From positions 1-21,470 of the forward strand of contig JAHBMJ010001807.1 of the NCBI GenBank assembly GCA_018398765.1: a stretch of 21,470 bases of DNA. The letters are read 5' to 3'. The position numbers were made by a program, and so were the translations under genes. Numbering within the stretch: the first letter of the stretch is position 1; every line of letters begins with the position of its first letter. A model generated the notes under the pieces. That model searched no databases. It was given only the letters and a program-made list of their open reading frames with translations, and was not told the origin of the DNA. The DNA is from Chromera velia (taxonomy: Eukaryota > Sar > Chromeraceae). Of this stretch, positions 1 through 13,456 are shown piece after piece.

Positions 1-205
1 ACCCGAGAGGATCACGACTCTGGATCTCCATGAAGAGAGGCTCTTCTACACAGGAGTTGCCATATTCTGTTTGCTCATTTGCTTGCACGGAGTGAGAGGA
101 AAATGCCGCTTCAGAGACGTTCGCAACATCTTCCGAGGCCACCTGCTCGTCGAACTTGTTGTCCTTCGCAAACTTCAAGTCTGACTCGCCCTCGTGGCAG
201 CTCAT
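1..205 (-). CDS. Possible coding exon running off the left edge
   Basis: On the minus strand an ATG at 205-203 opens a frame of 68 codons that stays open to base 1. The peptide is hydrophilic and acidic (it begins MSCHEGESDLKFAKDNKF) and has a mixed, protein-like composition without low-complexity runs. An in-frame TGA lies about 15 codons upstream of the ATG. A neighbouring minus-strand frame (332 to 111) overlaps it and also looks plausible, so an exon boundary or frame change may lie near 205-250, where a GTAAGG donor-like site occurs. I recognise no domain. It could be the start or an internal exon of a gene to the left, or chance; the coding call is weak. Confidence 0.25.
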   Translation of the reverse strand, partial: MSCHEGESDLKFAKDNKFDEQVASEDVANVSEAAFSSHSVQANEQTEYGNSCVEEPLFMEIQSRDPLG

Positions 206-1637
206 TCTTCTTTTTCTCCTCCTCAATCGGCCCTCTTTCCTTACTCAAGTTTTCTCCAAGTTCTGAATCAGAGAGATGAAGACTCTCGGACCTGGAGAAG
301 ATTGACGCTGTCTTTTTATCAGCTACCTCCAAGAACTAGCTGGTAACTGGGCAATCCGTCCTGCAGGCCCTCGGAGGGATTCAAAAGTTTCGATTTGAGT
401 TGGTTAACCTTTCTTTTCCTTTCCGTTCCCTCTTGCTCCGTGTCTCTATACGGCGTGGGAGGGCCCGAAAGGACCTTTGGAGCTAGGGCATTGTCAGAAT
501 GTCATGCATCATGACAGTGAGATCATGTGAGAGAACGATATGAGAACGACTTGTGACTGCTTCTTTCTGCATGAGGCCGGTTGCTTCTTTGCGCCGCGCG
601 CGATTCACCGCGGCCGGAGGGGCGGCGCCGCCGCGGGCCCTGCATGTCCGAGCCGTTCAGCCAGCCGAAAAGTGTGCCGTGGCCCCCGGCCATGGTATCT
701 GTTAACTTAGGCCCCCAGCCGCACCTATAGAAAAAAAAGTCGAATTCAGAACAGATCTTAGAATATATCACTACGACACACCATATGACCATGATGGATT
801 TATATGGACTAATATGGACTTCAAGTTCACTCAAACAAACAATCAATCAAGCTTACGCTGAGTGATACGGTTTGATACTACAGTAGAATACTGAGTAACG
901 CCAATCAATAGTAACTGTGTCACCTAGTAACACCTTATAAGTTGTTACTTAGTTATAACGCTTTGCACCACTAACATACGAAGACTATATAAGGCTGCTA
1001 GCATAAGCTAGAGTATAAGGCTACTCGGCCTGCATGTCTCGCAATGTGCCGCTCATTTGGAGTACTTTTGATAATCTTGTCATGACATATCAACAGTCAG
1101 TCAAGTAAAAAGGACCAAACTAGGGACTAAAAAGAATCAGAAGTCGATCGAGTGTTTTTAAAGTAAGTCAACTGTAGACAGATCATTCAGACATATTCAG
1201 ACGACAGTACTAGACAGCACCATCCCTTTCTTGCCAGCCCCCCTACTAAGTTCAAATTTTGTTTTACAAGTCCTAAATGAATCCCACAAATCTACACGGC
1301 AGCGCACACGCAGAGCAAATCCAGGCATCAAGACCCTCAGCCACACTCATTTTGGTTCACCTGTTTGCAGTTGTTTTCAAAACTCTTCTCTCACTATCTA
1401 AACCACAAGGAAGAAAGTCATGGGACTCGACGTCAATGTGAGGATCATAAAAAGCCATGTGAGGTTCACAAAGAGCCATAGAGAAGGAGAAAGGGGGGCC
1501 CGGAATGAATAAAAAAATGAAGAATGTCCCTACAATTGAGCAATCCAGTCAATTGGGTTCTAATCTGCAACCAAGACTTGCTGGCTTCATTTCTATGCCC
1601 ACAAATCCTTGGAGAGCTTTCGTTCCGTTTCTTCCCT
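206..1637. other. Intergenic stretch, no gene recognised; GC-rich island and TATA-like box
   Basis: I see no convincing coding frame. Bases 590-720 form a GC-rich patch containing CGCGCG and GGCGCCGCC, sharply different from the AT-rich DNA that follows. From 895 to 955 short TAGTAAC/GTTAC words recur in both orientations. TATATAAGG at 986-994 resembles a TATA box, and the word TATAAGGCT recurs at 988-996 and 1014-1022. A promoter here is possible but nothing downstream supports a gene start. Confidence 0.35.
986..994 (+). promoter_or_regulatory. TATA-box-like sequence
   Basis: TATATAAGG lies downstream of a cluster of repeated GTAAC/GTTAC words. It is a good match to a eukaryotic TATA box, but no open frame of note starts within the next few hundred bases, so function is speculative. 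Confidence 0.15.
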
Positions 1638-1834
1638 ATGCTATGCGCTAGTCTAGACATAAGAAAATAGAGTTAAAAGAAAGTATTTAATAAAAGAAAA
1701 ATGAATCTTAAATGATAGAAAATAATAGAAAAGAGACAACGAATTTAACATTTTAACTTAGATAAGGAGATAAGATCAAACGATTGAAAATGAAAATAAA
1801 AAGAAGTAAAAAGATAAGAAAAGACAAGAATTAG
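1638..1834 (+). repeat. 197-bp direct repeat, copy 1
   Basis: Starts ATGCTATGCGCTAGTCTAG and ends GACAAGAATTAG. It is the same length as a second copy at 2821-3017, with six substitutions (five transitions, one transversion) and no gaps, about 97% identity. The plus strand is extremely purine-rich (long AAAGAAAATAG-type tracts). The next base, 1835, is the only N in the window. The pair could be the termini of a small non-autonomous LTR-type element or a local duplication. I found no TG...CA ends and no matching target duplication. Confidence 0.85.
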
Positions 1835-2820
1835 NGACTCATCCATCTCCAACTTCGCGCCAGCCCTGCCAAAGGCGAAAGCCACAGTGAAGGCGACCTC
1901 CACCACTATCACCACCACACACAAACATACAGTGAAGGACGAGCTCAAGCCAACTACGATCTCTACATCTATTGGGTTGAACAAAGAGGCCGACAAAGAC
2001 ACTCCTCAGACTGCCAAGGAGCACTAAAGACGGAGGGACGGGGAGACTTTCTTCGACTGTCACAGGAGGATGAGAGGAGTTGTTGGGGAGAAAGGAAGGA
2101 GGAAGGCAGAACACGTTCTTCTTTTCTTGAGTTTTTTTTTTTCTTTTCTTTCCAGGTTTTCCTCGATTGACCGAAATGAAAAAGAGAGCAAAAGAAAGAC
2201 GTGCGTCAATTATAATCATAACAAGAGCATCAAACGGGGGAGTTGGAAAAAAAAAAAGAAAAACTCATGAGAAAGAAATGTTTAGCTTTCAGTTGACAGA
2301 ATCAAGAAACGTGAGAAAAAAAAGTGTCAGTAGTACTAATAATCTGTATTAAAAAGAAAAAACGGTCGCCTTTGCGATTGTTCTTTCGTGTGTCCATCAT
2401 AATCTATGAATCCGCATGAGTCTCTTACACCAAGTCTATAGATTCCTCGTGTATGTCAGAACTGGGGGTGATCTGACACTATATAGAGGTCTGAGTCTGT
2501 GCACCAATCGGTATATTCGTTTTTTTTCTTTCCCGGGCCCGGGTTCACTTGTCATTCTTCATAATACTTAGAAACATCGTGTGTCCGTTCCGATCGATAG
2601 TCACTTTTGATAAAAAGGAAAATACGGAGGCAACAAAACCCTCGATCAAATTATTTGAAGCAATCAAAAACTTTATTTCACTATTATTTTCTTTTAGTAT
2701 TTAACTAAACACTAGACTAAACACCTTCCTAAGTTTTATTCTCATGCAGTTAAGAAAAGGACTCACGCATGCTATGCGCTAAGATTTGGTTATGGAACCC
2801 AAAACTTAAAAGAGAGACGC
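1835..2820. other. Spacer between the 197-bp repeats, no gene recognised
   Basis: This 986-bp interval starts with an N and holds only short open frames dominated by homopolymer tracts (poly-T near 2135 and 2521, poly-A near 2249). A 12-bp palindrome CCCGGGCCCGGG sits at 2532-2543 just after a T-run. The word CGCATGCTATGCG, itself an interrupted palindrome that overlaps the start of the right-hand repeat, occurs twice at 2766-2778 and 2818-2830. If the flanking repeats are LTRs, this would be the interior of a non-coding element of about 1.4 kb. Confidence 0.4.
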
Positions 2821-3017
2821 ATGCTATGCGCTAGTCTAGACATAAGAAAATAGAGTTAAAAGAAAGTATTTAATGAAAGAAAAATGAATCTTAAATGATA
2901 AAAAATAATAGAAAAGAGGCAACGAATTTAACATTTTAACTTGGATAATGAGACAAGATCAAACGATTGAAAATGAAAATAAAAAGAAGTAAAAAGATAA
3001 GAAAAGACAAGAATTAG
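2821..3017 (+). repeat. 197-bp direct repeat, copy 2
   Basis: Partner of the copy at 1638-1834, gap-free and about 97% identical. It is preceded by a duplicated CGCATGCTATGCG word and is followed within 30 bp by a tRNA-like sequence. Confidence 0.85.
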
Positions 3018-3045
3018 ATAAAGACGATCTCTAAGTCAGGACCTA

Positions 3046-3117
3046 GCCTCCGTAGCCTAATGGTCAGGACGAGAGGCTCGGACCGAGAGGTCCCGAGTTC
3101 GAGTCCCACCATCGGCA
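3046..3117 (+). pseudogene. tRNA-like sequence (tRNA pseudogene or tRNA-derived SINE head)
   Basis: TAGCCTAATGG at 3053-3063 fits the pol III A box (D arm) and GAGTTCGAGTCC at 3095-3106 fits the B box (T arm), at tRNA-like spacing. A loop-like CTCGGAC at 3077-3083 has the conserved U and A flanking a CGG triplet. The stems do not pair well: only the innermost pair of the anticodon stem and two of the five T-stem pairs hold, and the acceptor ends (GCCTCCG versus ATCGGC) match poorly. It therefore cannot be a working tRNA. A decayed tRNA gene or the 5' head of a tRNA-derived SINE fits best. Confidence 0.5.
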
Positions 3118-3125
3118 GAATTCCA

Positions 3126-3440
3126 AAATACATGCATTCGAATAAAGCATGGTCTAAAATCAATAAGACCTGAATAAGACCTGGTCTAAAATCGAAGATA
3201 AAAAGAAGTGCGGTCAGAAATCGAGACGTCGAATAGTGCATGGTCTGAATTCGAATACCCATCAGACCAAAAACCAAATAGTGCACGGTCTGAATTCGAA
3301 GTACCCGAATACCATTCGGTCGAAACTCACAATACCCGATTTTATCTGGTCAAATTCCGCGCGGTTTGAATTCGAATTTAAGCGCGGCGATTAATCGGCT
3401 CTAAACTCGAATAATCGCCCGGTCTGAATGGACTATCGCA
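3126..3440 (+). repeat. Degenerate ~30-bp tandem repeat array
   Basis: A unit built around GGTCTGAATTCGAA recurs with GGTC starts near 3151, 3183, 3212, 3242, 3287, 3319 and 3349, then irregularly near 3363, 3400 and 3420. Successive starts are mostly 29-32 bp apart, with one interval of 45. Individual copies vary (TAAAATCGAA, GAAATCGAG, GAAACTCAC). This is an old minisatellite or the repetitive body of the preceding tRNA-like element. Confidence 0.6.
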
Positions 3441-3493
3441 TCTGCAAAATCGGATCACGCAAGAGAAAATCAAAATCCAGATTTTCCCAAGAG

Positions 3494-3526
3494 GACCTCC
3501 GAGGTCATCGGTCATCTCGGGAGGTC
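3494..3526. repeat. Inverted repeat (hairpin)
   Basis: GACCTCCGAG at 3494-3503 and CTCGGGAGGTC at 3516-3526 can pair as a ten-base-pair stem with one bulged base around a 12-nt loop. Nothing adjacent shows what it does. Confidence 0.4.
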
Positions 3527-3766
3527 GGACACCATCAGAATTGCCTTTCTGAAGTCAACCTCCAAACTTAAGCAAAAATGCGAAGATCTGCATTCGATAT
3601 TGACGTGAAATTGAGTGATAAGCGATCAACCTTAGCGCTATAGATTGAATTTTCTGGAACCTAACCTCTGACTCTTCAGACACTTAGACCATCTTGGAGC
3701 CTCACTGGAGCCTGACTAGTGTCACTTCCCTTTGTCTATTCTGAGGGCTTCCTGTAGCTCTTAACA

Positions 3767-4127
3767 CTAGGGATTGACAGAACTTCATGTGTAGGATCTG
3801 TACTATGCCCTATGTCTCTCTGTGGTTCTCTTGTGCTCTGAGTAATGCACGAGGCCACCAGCAGGAGCGTACTGTGGACTGTGGAGGTTCATAGAATCAC
3901 TGTCTGGTGAAGAGACTGATCAGATATTTATTTCGGATCATCTGTATCGGTTTAGATAAGTACGTCATGGAGACGTATTCGCTGTGGTCCTCTAATAGGA
4001 GAGGGCCAGGAATTCGGGAGTATAGCAGTTGGAGGATTCCTCTGGATAGGCTAGAGGATAGACTCGGGAGGGCCCATAGGATTCCACAGGAGGAATCTCA
4101 AGAGAAGTGAGACTCTACTTTTCACTG
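3767..4127 (+). repeat. 5' LTR
   Basis: Aligns without gaps to 18138-18498. A classical TG...CA LTR would span 3775-4124, but identity extends outward to CTAGGGAT on the left and CTG on the right. Edges are therefore uncertain by up to 8 bp. It contains an open 67-codon stretch also present in the 3' LTR, judged non-coding because the 13 differences inside it change 9 residues. The LTR should carry the element's promoter and polyadenylation signals; I see no strong TATA box. Confidence 0.9.
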
Positions 4128-4137
4128 GCGCCATCAC
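4126..4137 (+). other. Putative primer-binding site
   Basis: TGGCGCCATCAC begins one base after the CA that would end a TG...CA LTR. Starting with TGG is expected of a site complementary to a tRNA 3' CCA end. The matching host tRNA cannot be named from this window. Confidence 0.5.
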
Positions 4138-4207
4138 TAAGGGAGTCTCCCATTGTCATTCCAACAACATTCCCCTTGTTGTATTCCCGATTCCCTACTG
4201 CAGGTGA
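4128..4207 (+). other. Retrotransposon leader without a start codon
   Basis: Between the LTR and the long open frame lies a short leader with a small hairpin (CAACAA at 4162-4167 pairing with TTGTTG at 4176-4181). An in-frame TGA at 4205-4207 precedes the gag frame. No in-frame ATG occurs until 4565, so the original start has been lost, lies across a splice junction, or was non-AUG. Confidence 0.4.
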
Positions 4208-5902
4208 CTTACCATAGGTCTCAAAAAGGACGCTCCCTATGGGTGCGTCGCGATCAAGGGTATAGAGGCGAAGACCGTGGGCGTCTTCGGCCTCACGGAC
4301 GATGCGGACATCATCGAGTGGGTATGGCAATATGCAGATGCTGTTGCCATTCTCGGAGACTCGGACGAGTGGTGCGGTGGGCTCACCCTCACCAACAGAA
4401 ACAAGGTGGGGATCAACATCAAGCACTACGTCGCAAGGACCAAGGTGGAAGTGCTGGAGAAGGTGGTAGAACGGGTGCTCCACCTTAGCTCGGAAGTCTC
4501 TGAGCAGCTCCGGATTTTCCACAGGCACGTTGTGGACTGCGTTTCTCTACCTGATGCGGAGTGGATGAAGAGATATCTGCAGCGGACCGACGTCCTGAGA
4601 ATGGGCAAGGCGAGGATTATGGAAATCAGGGAGCTTCTCTCACGCCGAGAGAAGGAGAGAATCTCTAGTCCCCAGTTGAAGGCTCTGAATAAGCAGATCC
4701 TCTGCCTGCAGACTCTGAAAAAACCCTCCTCCCTCTCCCTGTCTCGCCCTGTTGTGTTTTCTTTAGGTGGGGAGCTCCATGAGGGAGCTTCAACAGAGAC
4801 GAAAGTGAAGACGGAGGAGGAGACAGAAGCGATACCAGACACCTCCCGTCAGATGTCCGTCCCCGTATCCAGTGAGCAGCGTCCGGCCTCTGATGACCAG
4901 GACCGCCATAGCAGTAGCAGTAGCAGTTCCAGTGGGGGGGTGCAGATGGTCGGTGTGCGACCTGACACAACCCTGGTGAAGAAGAAAAGGAAGCAGCACA
5001 AGGACCTTGTGGCCCAGATATTGGGTCTGGATGCCGAACGGGGTGCTGGTAAGCTCCGAATTCTGGAGATCCCGAAGGAGGAGAATGAAGTGCTGAGTGG
5101 CATGCCCAAGAGGGACAATTTCCCTGAGGGGTCCGAAGGGAAGGAGGCGTACACATCAGAGCTGGCATCCTGGGCCAAGAAAAAAGAGGTCTTCGACGCT
5201 GGGAAGGCTGACAGGGATACGCTGATAGCGACCCTGCAAGGTCACCTTGACTAGTTGGCGTCTGATGTGTTTGCTCTGAACGAGCAGGCCGACAAGCTCC
5301 GTAAGGAGATTGATGTGCTCTCTCCTTCTCCCCAGGCCAAGGGCGTCCCTGGGGGTGCTGCTGAAGGCCGCCTGCCTTCGGTATTCCAGATAACCCCCCT
5401 TACGGGTGGGGGGGTGTATCCTGCTGTGTCTCCCCCTGCATCTGCGACGGTGTCTGCAGGTGGAGGGGTGCGTACTGGTGATGTCGGGGCTCCGGGTGCT
5501 CCTGACATCTTCTCTTTTCTGGGAGTTAGGGAGTCGAGTGGAACTCAAAGGAGGCCGAGGTGTGACCCTGAGGATCCCCTCATCGCCTACACCCTGGAGG
5601 AGATCTTGATATCGGTCCCGAGGACCTTTGTGGAGATGCGAGATAAGGTCGTGGCGATGATCTTTACGCACTTTTTCAAGACGATCCAGTACTCGACCTC
5701 TGCTCTCATCCTGGAGTACGAGAGGATTGCCTGCCAGCCCTGTCGGTTTGGTACCTACACAGAGCTGCTGGCGTATCACAAGCGTCTCCTGAACTACCTG
5801 GTTGAGGAGAACATCGTCCACGAGCTTGGCGTGAAGTACAGGCTCGGGCTTCTGACGGCACACCTGCCAAACGACCTCATCATGAGATGGCAGGAGAGGT
5901 AG
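4208..5902 (+). pseudogene. gag-like N-terminal and capsid-like region of the polyprotein
   Basis: One frame runs through here with a TAG at 5252-5254 and another at 5900-5902. The first part (to 5251) is a mixed alpha-helical-looking domain, followed by a Ser-rich run encoded by AGC/AGT repeats near 4910-4930 and a basic patch near 4975-4995. After the first stop, about 20 charged heptad-like residues suggest a short coiled coil. A Gly/Pro/Val-rich linker follows, then a predicted helical block (about 5560-5900) rich in Leu, Glu and aromatic residues, as in retrotransposon capsid domains. The capsid assignment rests on position and helical character, not on a diagnostic motif. The frame is the same one that later encodes integrase, so it is the upstream end of a single polyprotein. 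Confidence 0.6.
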
Positions 5903-7804
5903 AACCCGGTGGACCTCACCAGCGAAGTAGAGATCATTAAGGAGATCCACGTCATCGCTGCCCAGGCGGAGACCTTCAACAAGTCTCTCGGGGATGCCTG
6001 GGACCGGGGCCTGGTTAAGGGAGCTCTCGTCGAGGACTTGAAGAGAGAGTGGGAACAGAGGGCGGCAACATTTGGGGTCAGGGACTCGGGGGGTGCCTCA
6101 CGGAGGGGTATCATTCCAAAGGTTCCTTTCGTGGCGTTTGCAGGGCCTGGAGGAGTCCCGCAGAGGAAGTCTCCTTCCAAGGCAAAGGGAGGGAAACCCT
6201 CAGGTAGAAAGACCCCTGACTCTGGCGGGAAGGGCAGGGGCAACTCTGATCACGGGAGGCAGGGCAGTGCTGGAGGGGGTTTCGGCAAGGGGGATGGCGG
6301 GAGGAGCTCCAATCGGAGGCACTCTCCTGAGTCCAATTCCTCTGCTCCCTCTAGCAGATACAATGACAAGGGGGTGGAAGGAAAGGACCGTCCTCCCACT
6401 CAGGCCGTTGTCAACCCCAGGGGCCCCAACAGGAACCCCGTTCTCGATCAATATGGTGTCCGACACCGGGACGGATCCGGGTCGGATGCGTTCATCGGGA
6501 CGATGGCGGGACCTGGAGAAACTTCCATCAAACCCGGTCAGTGGGATGGAGAGTTTGGGTCTCTGTGGGATAAAGCGTGTTGGGATCCAGCCAGCAGGAA
6601 GAGCCTTCCCCACGGGTACCGCGATGGGCAGTGCCTGAGATGCAACCGTCCGGACGGACATGCAGAGTGGGGGAGCCATGGGGCCTGTCCTTGGATTTGA
6701 AAGAAGGACGGCTACCCATCATGTAGAACGATGGGCCATGCTCCCAACAACTGCCCTGACGAGAACACGAAGAAGCGGTGGATGATGAAGCAGATGGACA
6801 AGGCCGGGCAGGACAGGAGCGGCTCGGGGGGCCGCCCTAAGGGTCCTCCGGGAGGAGGAGGCCGTGGAGGCGGCTCCGGAGACCGTCGAGGGTCTCCCTA
6901 TCCTGATCGTAGGGGCGGCTCAGGGGGGAGAGGAGGCGGTGGGGGTCGCGGCCGTGGTGGGCGCACCCTTTCTCCTGGCAGGTTCAACAATGAGAACTTC
7001 GAGAAGAAGAACTCAGACTCCGGACAGGCACAGCGGGGGGGTAGTGTCCCTCCTGTGTCCTCGCAGACTGTCGGTCCTGGGGGTCAGGACAACAATGATG
7101 ATGTCATAGTGACGGGTGGCGTCTCACATAGGCAGGGGGACTCGTTTAACCTGACTATCCACGTGTCCAAGGGTGAGGAGAAGACCACTCACGGGGAGGG
7201 GTCTCTCGGAAAGGTCCGCTTTGCAGACCGCCTTGGCCTTCCTTTGTGTTATGAGCCGGGAGCCAAGTACTCGCCCGACTACGACACAACGACCTTCCAC
7301 GTGTGGCATGATGGGGCTATGGAGCGCCTGTCTGCCTGGGATCCTGTTGGGAACCACACGGGGGTCGATATATGGAGAGAAGGAGTCCGTGGAGCCTGGC
7401 AAACGATCTTGTCCGACGAGCCTGAACGGACAGGCTTGGAACGTATGGGGTGGGCTATCTTCCCGGCAGGTTTGGAGACTTGTATAACGGTCATGCAAGC
7501 CTTCCAGTTGGAGTTCACTGCGGGAAGAGTCCAGCACATTAGGGATATGATAGAAGAACGGGACCCTCATCTCCCTGAGTCCATCTCTCGCACGCGGGGA
7601 CCGGAGGACGAGACCACCATGGGTGCGGTGCCCTCTGGTTCGAAGTCTGCTGTCTACACGGTCTTCCAGTACGAGAGTGAACTGATGAACGACCCAAACA
7701 GGACCCAGCGACAGGCTGGGTTTCCAGAAAAGTTCAAAATCTACCAGGTTTCGGAAAATACGAGATCCCAAATCCCCGAGCTCGTCGAGTACAGGGTTAT
7801 CAAG
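5903..7804 (+). pseudogene. gag C-terminal region: zinc knuckle, RGG-rich segment and unassigned domain
   Basis: The frame continues from the TAG at 5900. It encodes a helical end of the capsid-like part, then a basic Gly/Ser/Lys-rich stretch (6100-6400). A first Cys-rich cluster (C-x2-C...H-x2-C) ends near 6690. A TGA at 6698-6700 breaks the frame, and the next codons give a zinc knuckle tail C-x4-H-x4-C at 6722-6754. The Cys expected three residues earlier is Tyr (TAC, 6713-6715). Next comes an Arg/Gly-rich segment (about 6830-6970) like RNA-binding RGG boxes, an acidic and Ser-rich linker, and a globular-looking domain of ~230 residues (7110-7800) that I do not recognise. Zinc knuckle plus RGG suggests nucleic-acid packaging by the gag product. 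The region is non-functional here. Confidence 0.6.
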
Positions 7805-8842
<1,038 letters not shown>

Positions 8843-9613
8843 GACTACGGGTTCGAACAGACGCACTTGGCTGCCTTCTCGGCCGTCATGGTCGACCAGC
8901 AGCGCGAGGTGATGGCGCTGCACGCGCGCTACGGACACCAGAACTTCGACGATCTCAAGGAGACTCTCGCGGCTGGGGGCATTGACATCGATGAGGACTG
9001 CAGAAGGTGGGTTTCTGAGTGTCCCCTCTGTCAGCTGAAGAATGCGATCACTCCCTGGATTTATAAGAGGAGTGAGAAGCTGTCGGCAGATTGGAGGCCG
9101 ATCAAGGGAACGGTCTGGATCGTCGATATCTGGTTCTTCAAGGACCTTCTCGCAAAGGCCGAGACAGGGGGTTTCAGGATGATGGTCATCCTCTACAAGC
9201 CAGGAGCTGGGTTCTCTCTGGCCTACCCAGCTAAGGAGAAGGATGAGGCTTCCCTCATCGATTGCATGCATTACTTTGCTCGCTGGCTGGGGCGTCTGCA
9301 CCTGGTATGCATGGACGGAGAGAAGGCGGGAACGGGTACCTCCTTCCAGTCGTGGCTCCAGGGGGATGGATCCCCTGGGCTACACCCCATTGAGTACCGT
9401 CAGGGACCTCCGTACGTGGGAAAGCGTCTGCAGGCTCTGGTCGAGCGCTGCATCCGCAGCAATTGGGAAGGAGTGGCCCTCCTCATGTCGGATCCGAACC
9501 ACCGTTTTTCCCTTGCTGTGATCCACCTCGTGGCGATAGGGGAACGTTGGGGGTATTCCTGCGCGTTTCACAGAACGGCGGGGAGCATCCCTTTTACCCT
9601 GACTTTTCAATGA
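8843..9613 (+). pseudogene. Integrase: zinc finger and catalytic core
   Basis: The frame after the TAG at 8840 encodes H-x4-H (HARYGH, near 8920) and C-x2-C (CPLC, near 9027), the integrase HH-CC finger. The catalytic core follows with Asp in VWIVDIWF (9125-9127), Asp in CMDGEK (9314-9316) and Glu in ALVERC (9443-9445). There are 62 residues between the two Asp and 42 between the second Asp and Glu, in the range for copia integrases though slightly longer than the textbook 35. All three acidic residues are intact. It would insert element cDNA into host DNA. The frame ends at TGA 9611-9613, so no full integrase can be made. Confidence 0.85.
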
Positions 9614-10087
9614 GCGCCTCCTGGATGGAGAGTGGGGGACACCGCGGTGGTGTTCATGCTTTCCCTGGGAACGGAGTTGCGCGGAGTTATTATGCAGTTT
9701 TTAGCTCCGCTCACGCACGATGTTGTCGCGGTTCTCCACAGGTATAAGGAGAGAAACGTTCAAAGGGAACGTTTTACCATCCTGCAGGTCCATCTCAAGC
9801 ATCTGCAGACGGTTCTGGACAACCTACGCCTCTGCGGGGGGCCTCATTTCGATCAAGAAGGAAACATCCTCCTAGCTCCGGTAGGCGGAGCCCAAGAGGA
9901 TCTACGACTCTGGAAAACTTCTGCAAGGCAGGAGGGGGGTACGGGAGCTCGCTATCGTAGACGGGCAGGTAAGAGCGACCTCGGTCACAGAGGATTCCCT
10001 TTAGTCCTTCCGGGCATATCTCCGGTGGGACGGTACGAGGGGTTGCAGCGAGGGACACAGTGGCCGGTGAGGAAATTTTCTTTCTAA
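9614..10087 (+). pseudogene. Probable integrase C-terminal region
   Basis: The same frame continues after TGA 9611-9613 and encodes WRVGDTAVVFM and then a run of alternating hydrophobic residues with Gly turns, ending in an Arg/Glu-rich helix (RYKERNVQRERF). This pattern fits the small beta-barrel DNA-binding domain that ends many integrases, but there is no diagnostic motif. The second half (after about 9860) is basic and featureless, and the frame stops at TAA 10085-10087. A frameshift within this part cannot be excluded. Confidence 0.4.

Positions 10088-13456
<3,369 letters not shown>

Noticed and set aside
2532-2543. CCCGGGCCCGGG palindrome as a regulatory site
   Set aside because: It is a simple short GC palindrome with no neighbouring gene or repeat of the site to support a function.
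3126-3440. CRISPR-like array
   Set aside because: Units are contiguous, diverged and lack unique spacers of constant length, and the setting is eukaryotic.
3907-4110. A 67-codon open frame present in both LTRs (also at 18278-18481)
   Set aside because: There are 13 nucleotide differences between the copies inside the frame and 9 alter the amino acid, so there is no sign of protein conservation. It begins with GTG, not ATG.
4115-4528. A 137-codon minus-strand frame across the leader and gag start
   Set aside because: It is opposite the gag-like frame and crosses into the LTR end; no recognisable feature.
6431-6490. A Val-Ser-Asp-Thr-Gly-Thr string resembling a protease active site in an alternative frame
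   Set aside because: It lies upstream of the zinc knuckle, where the main frame is intact and needed to reach the knuckle, and the usual hydrophobic residues around it are missing.
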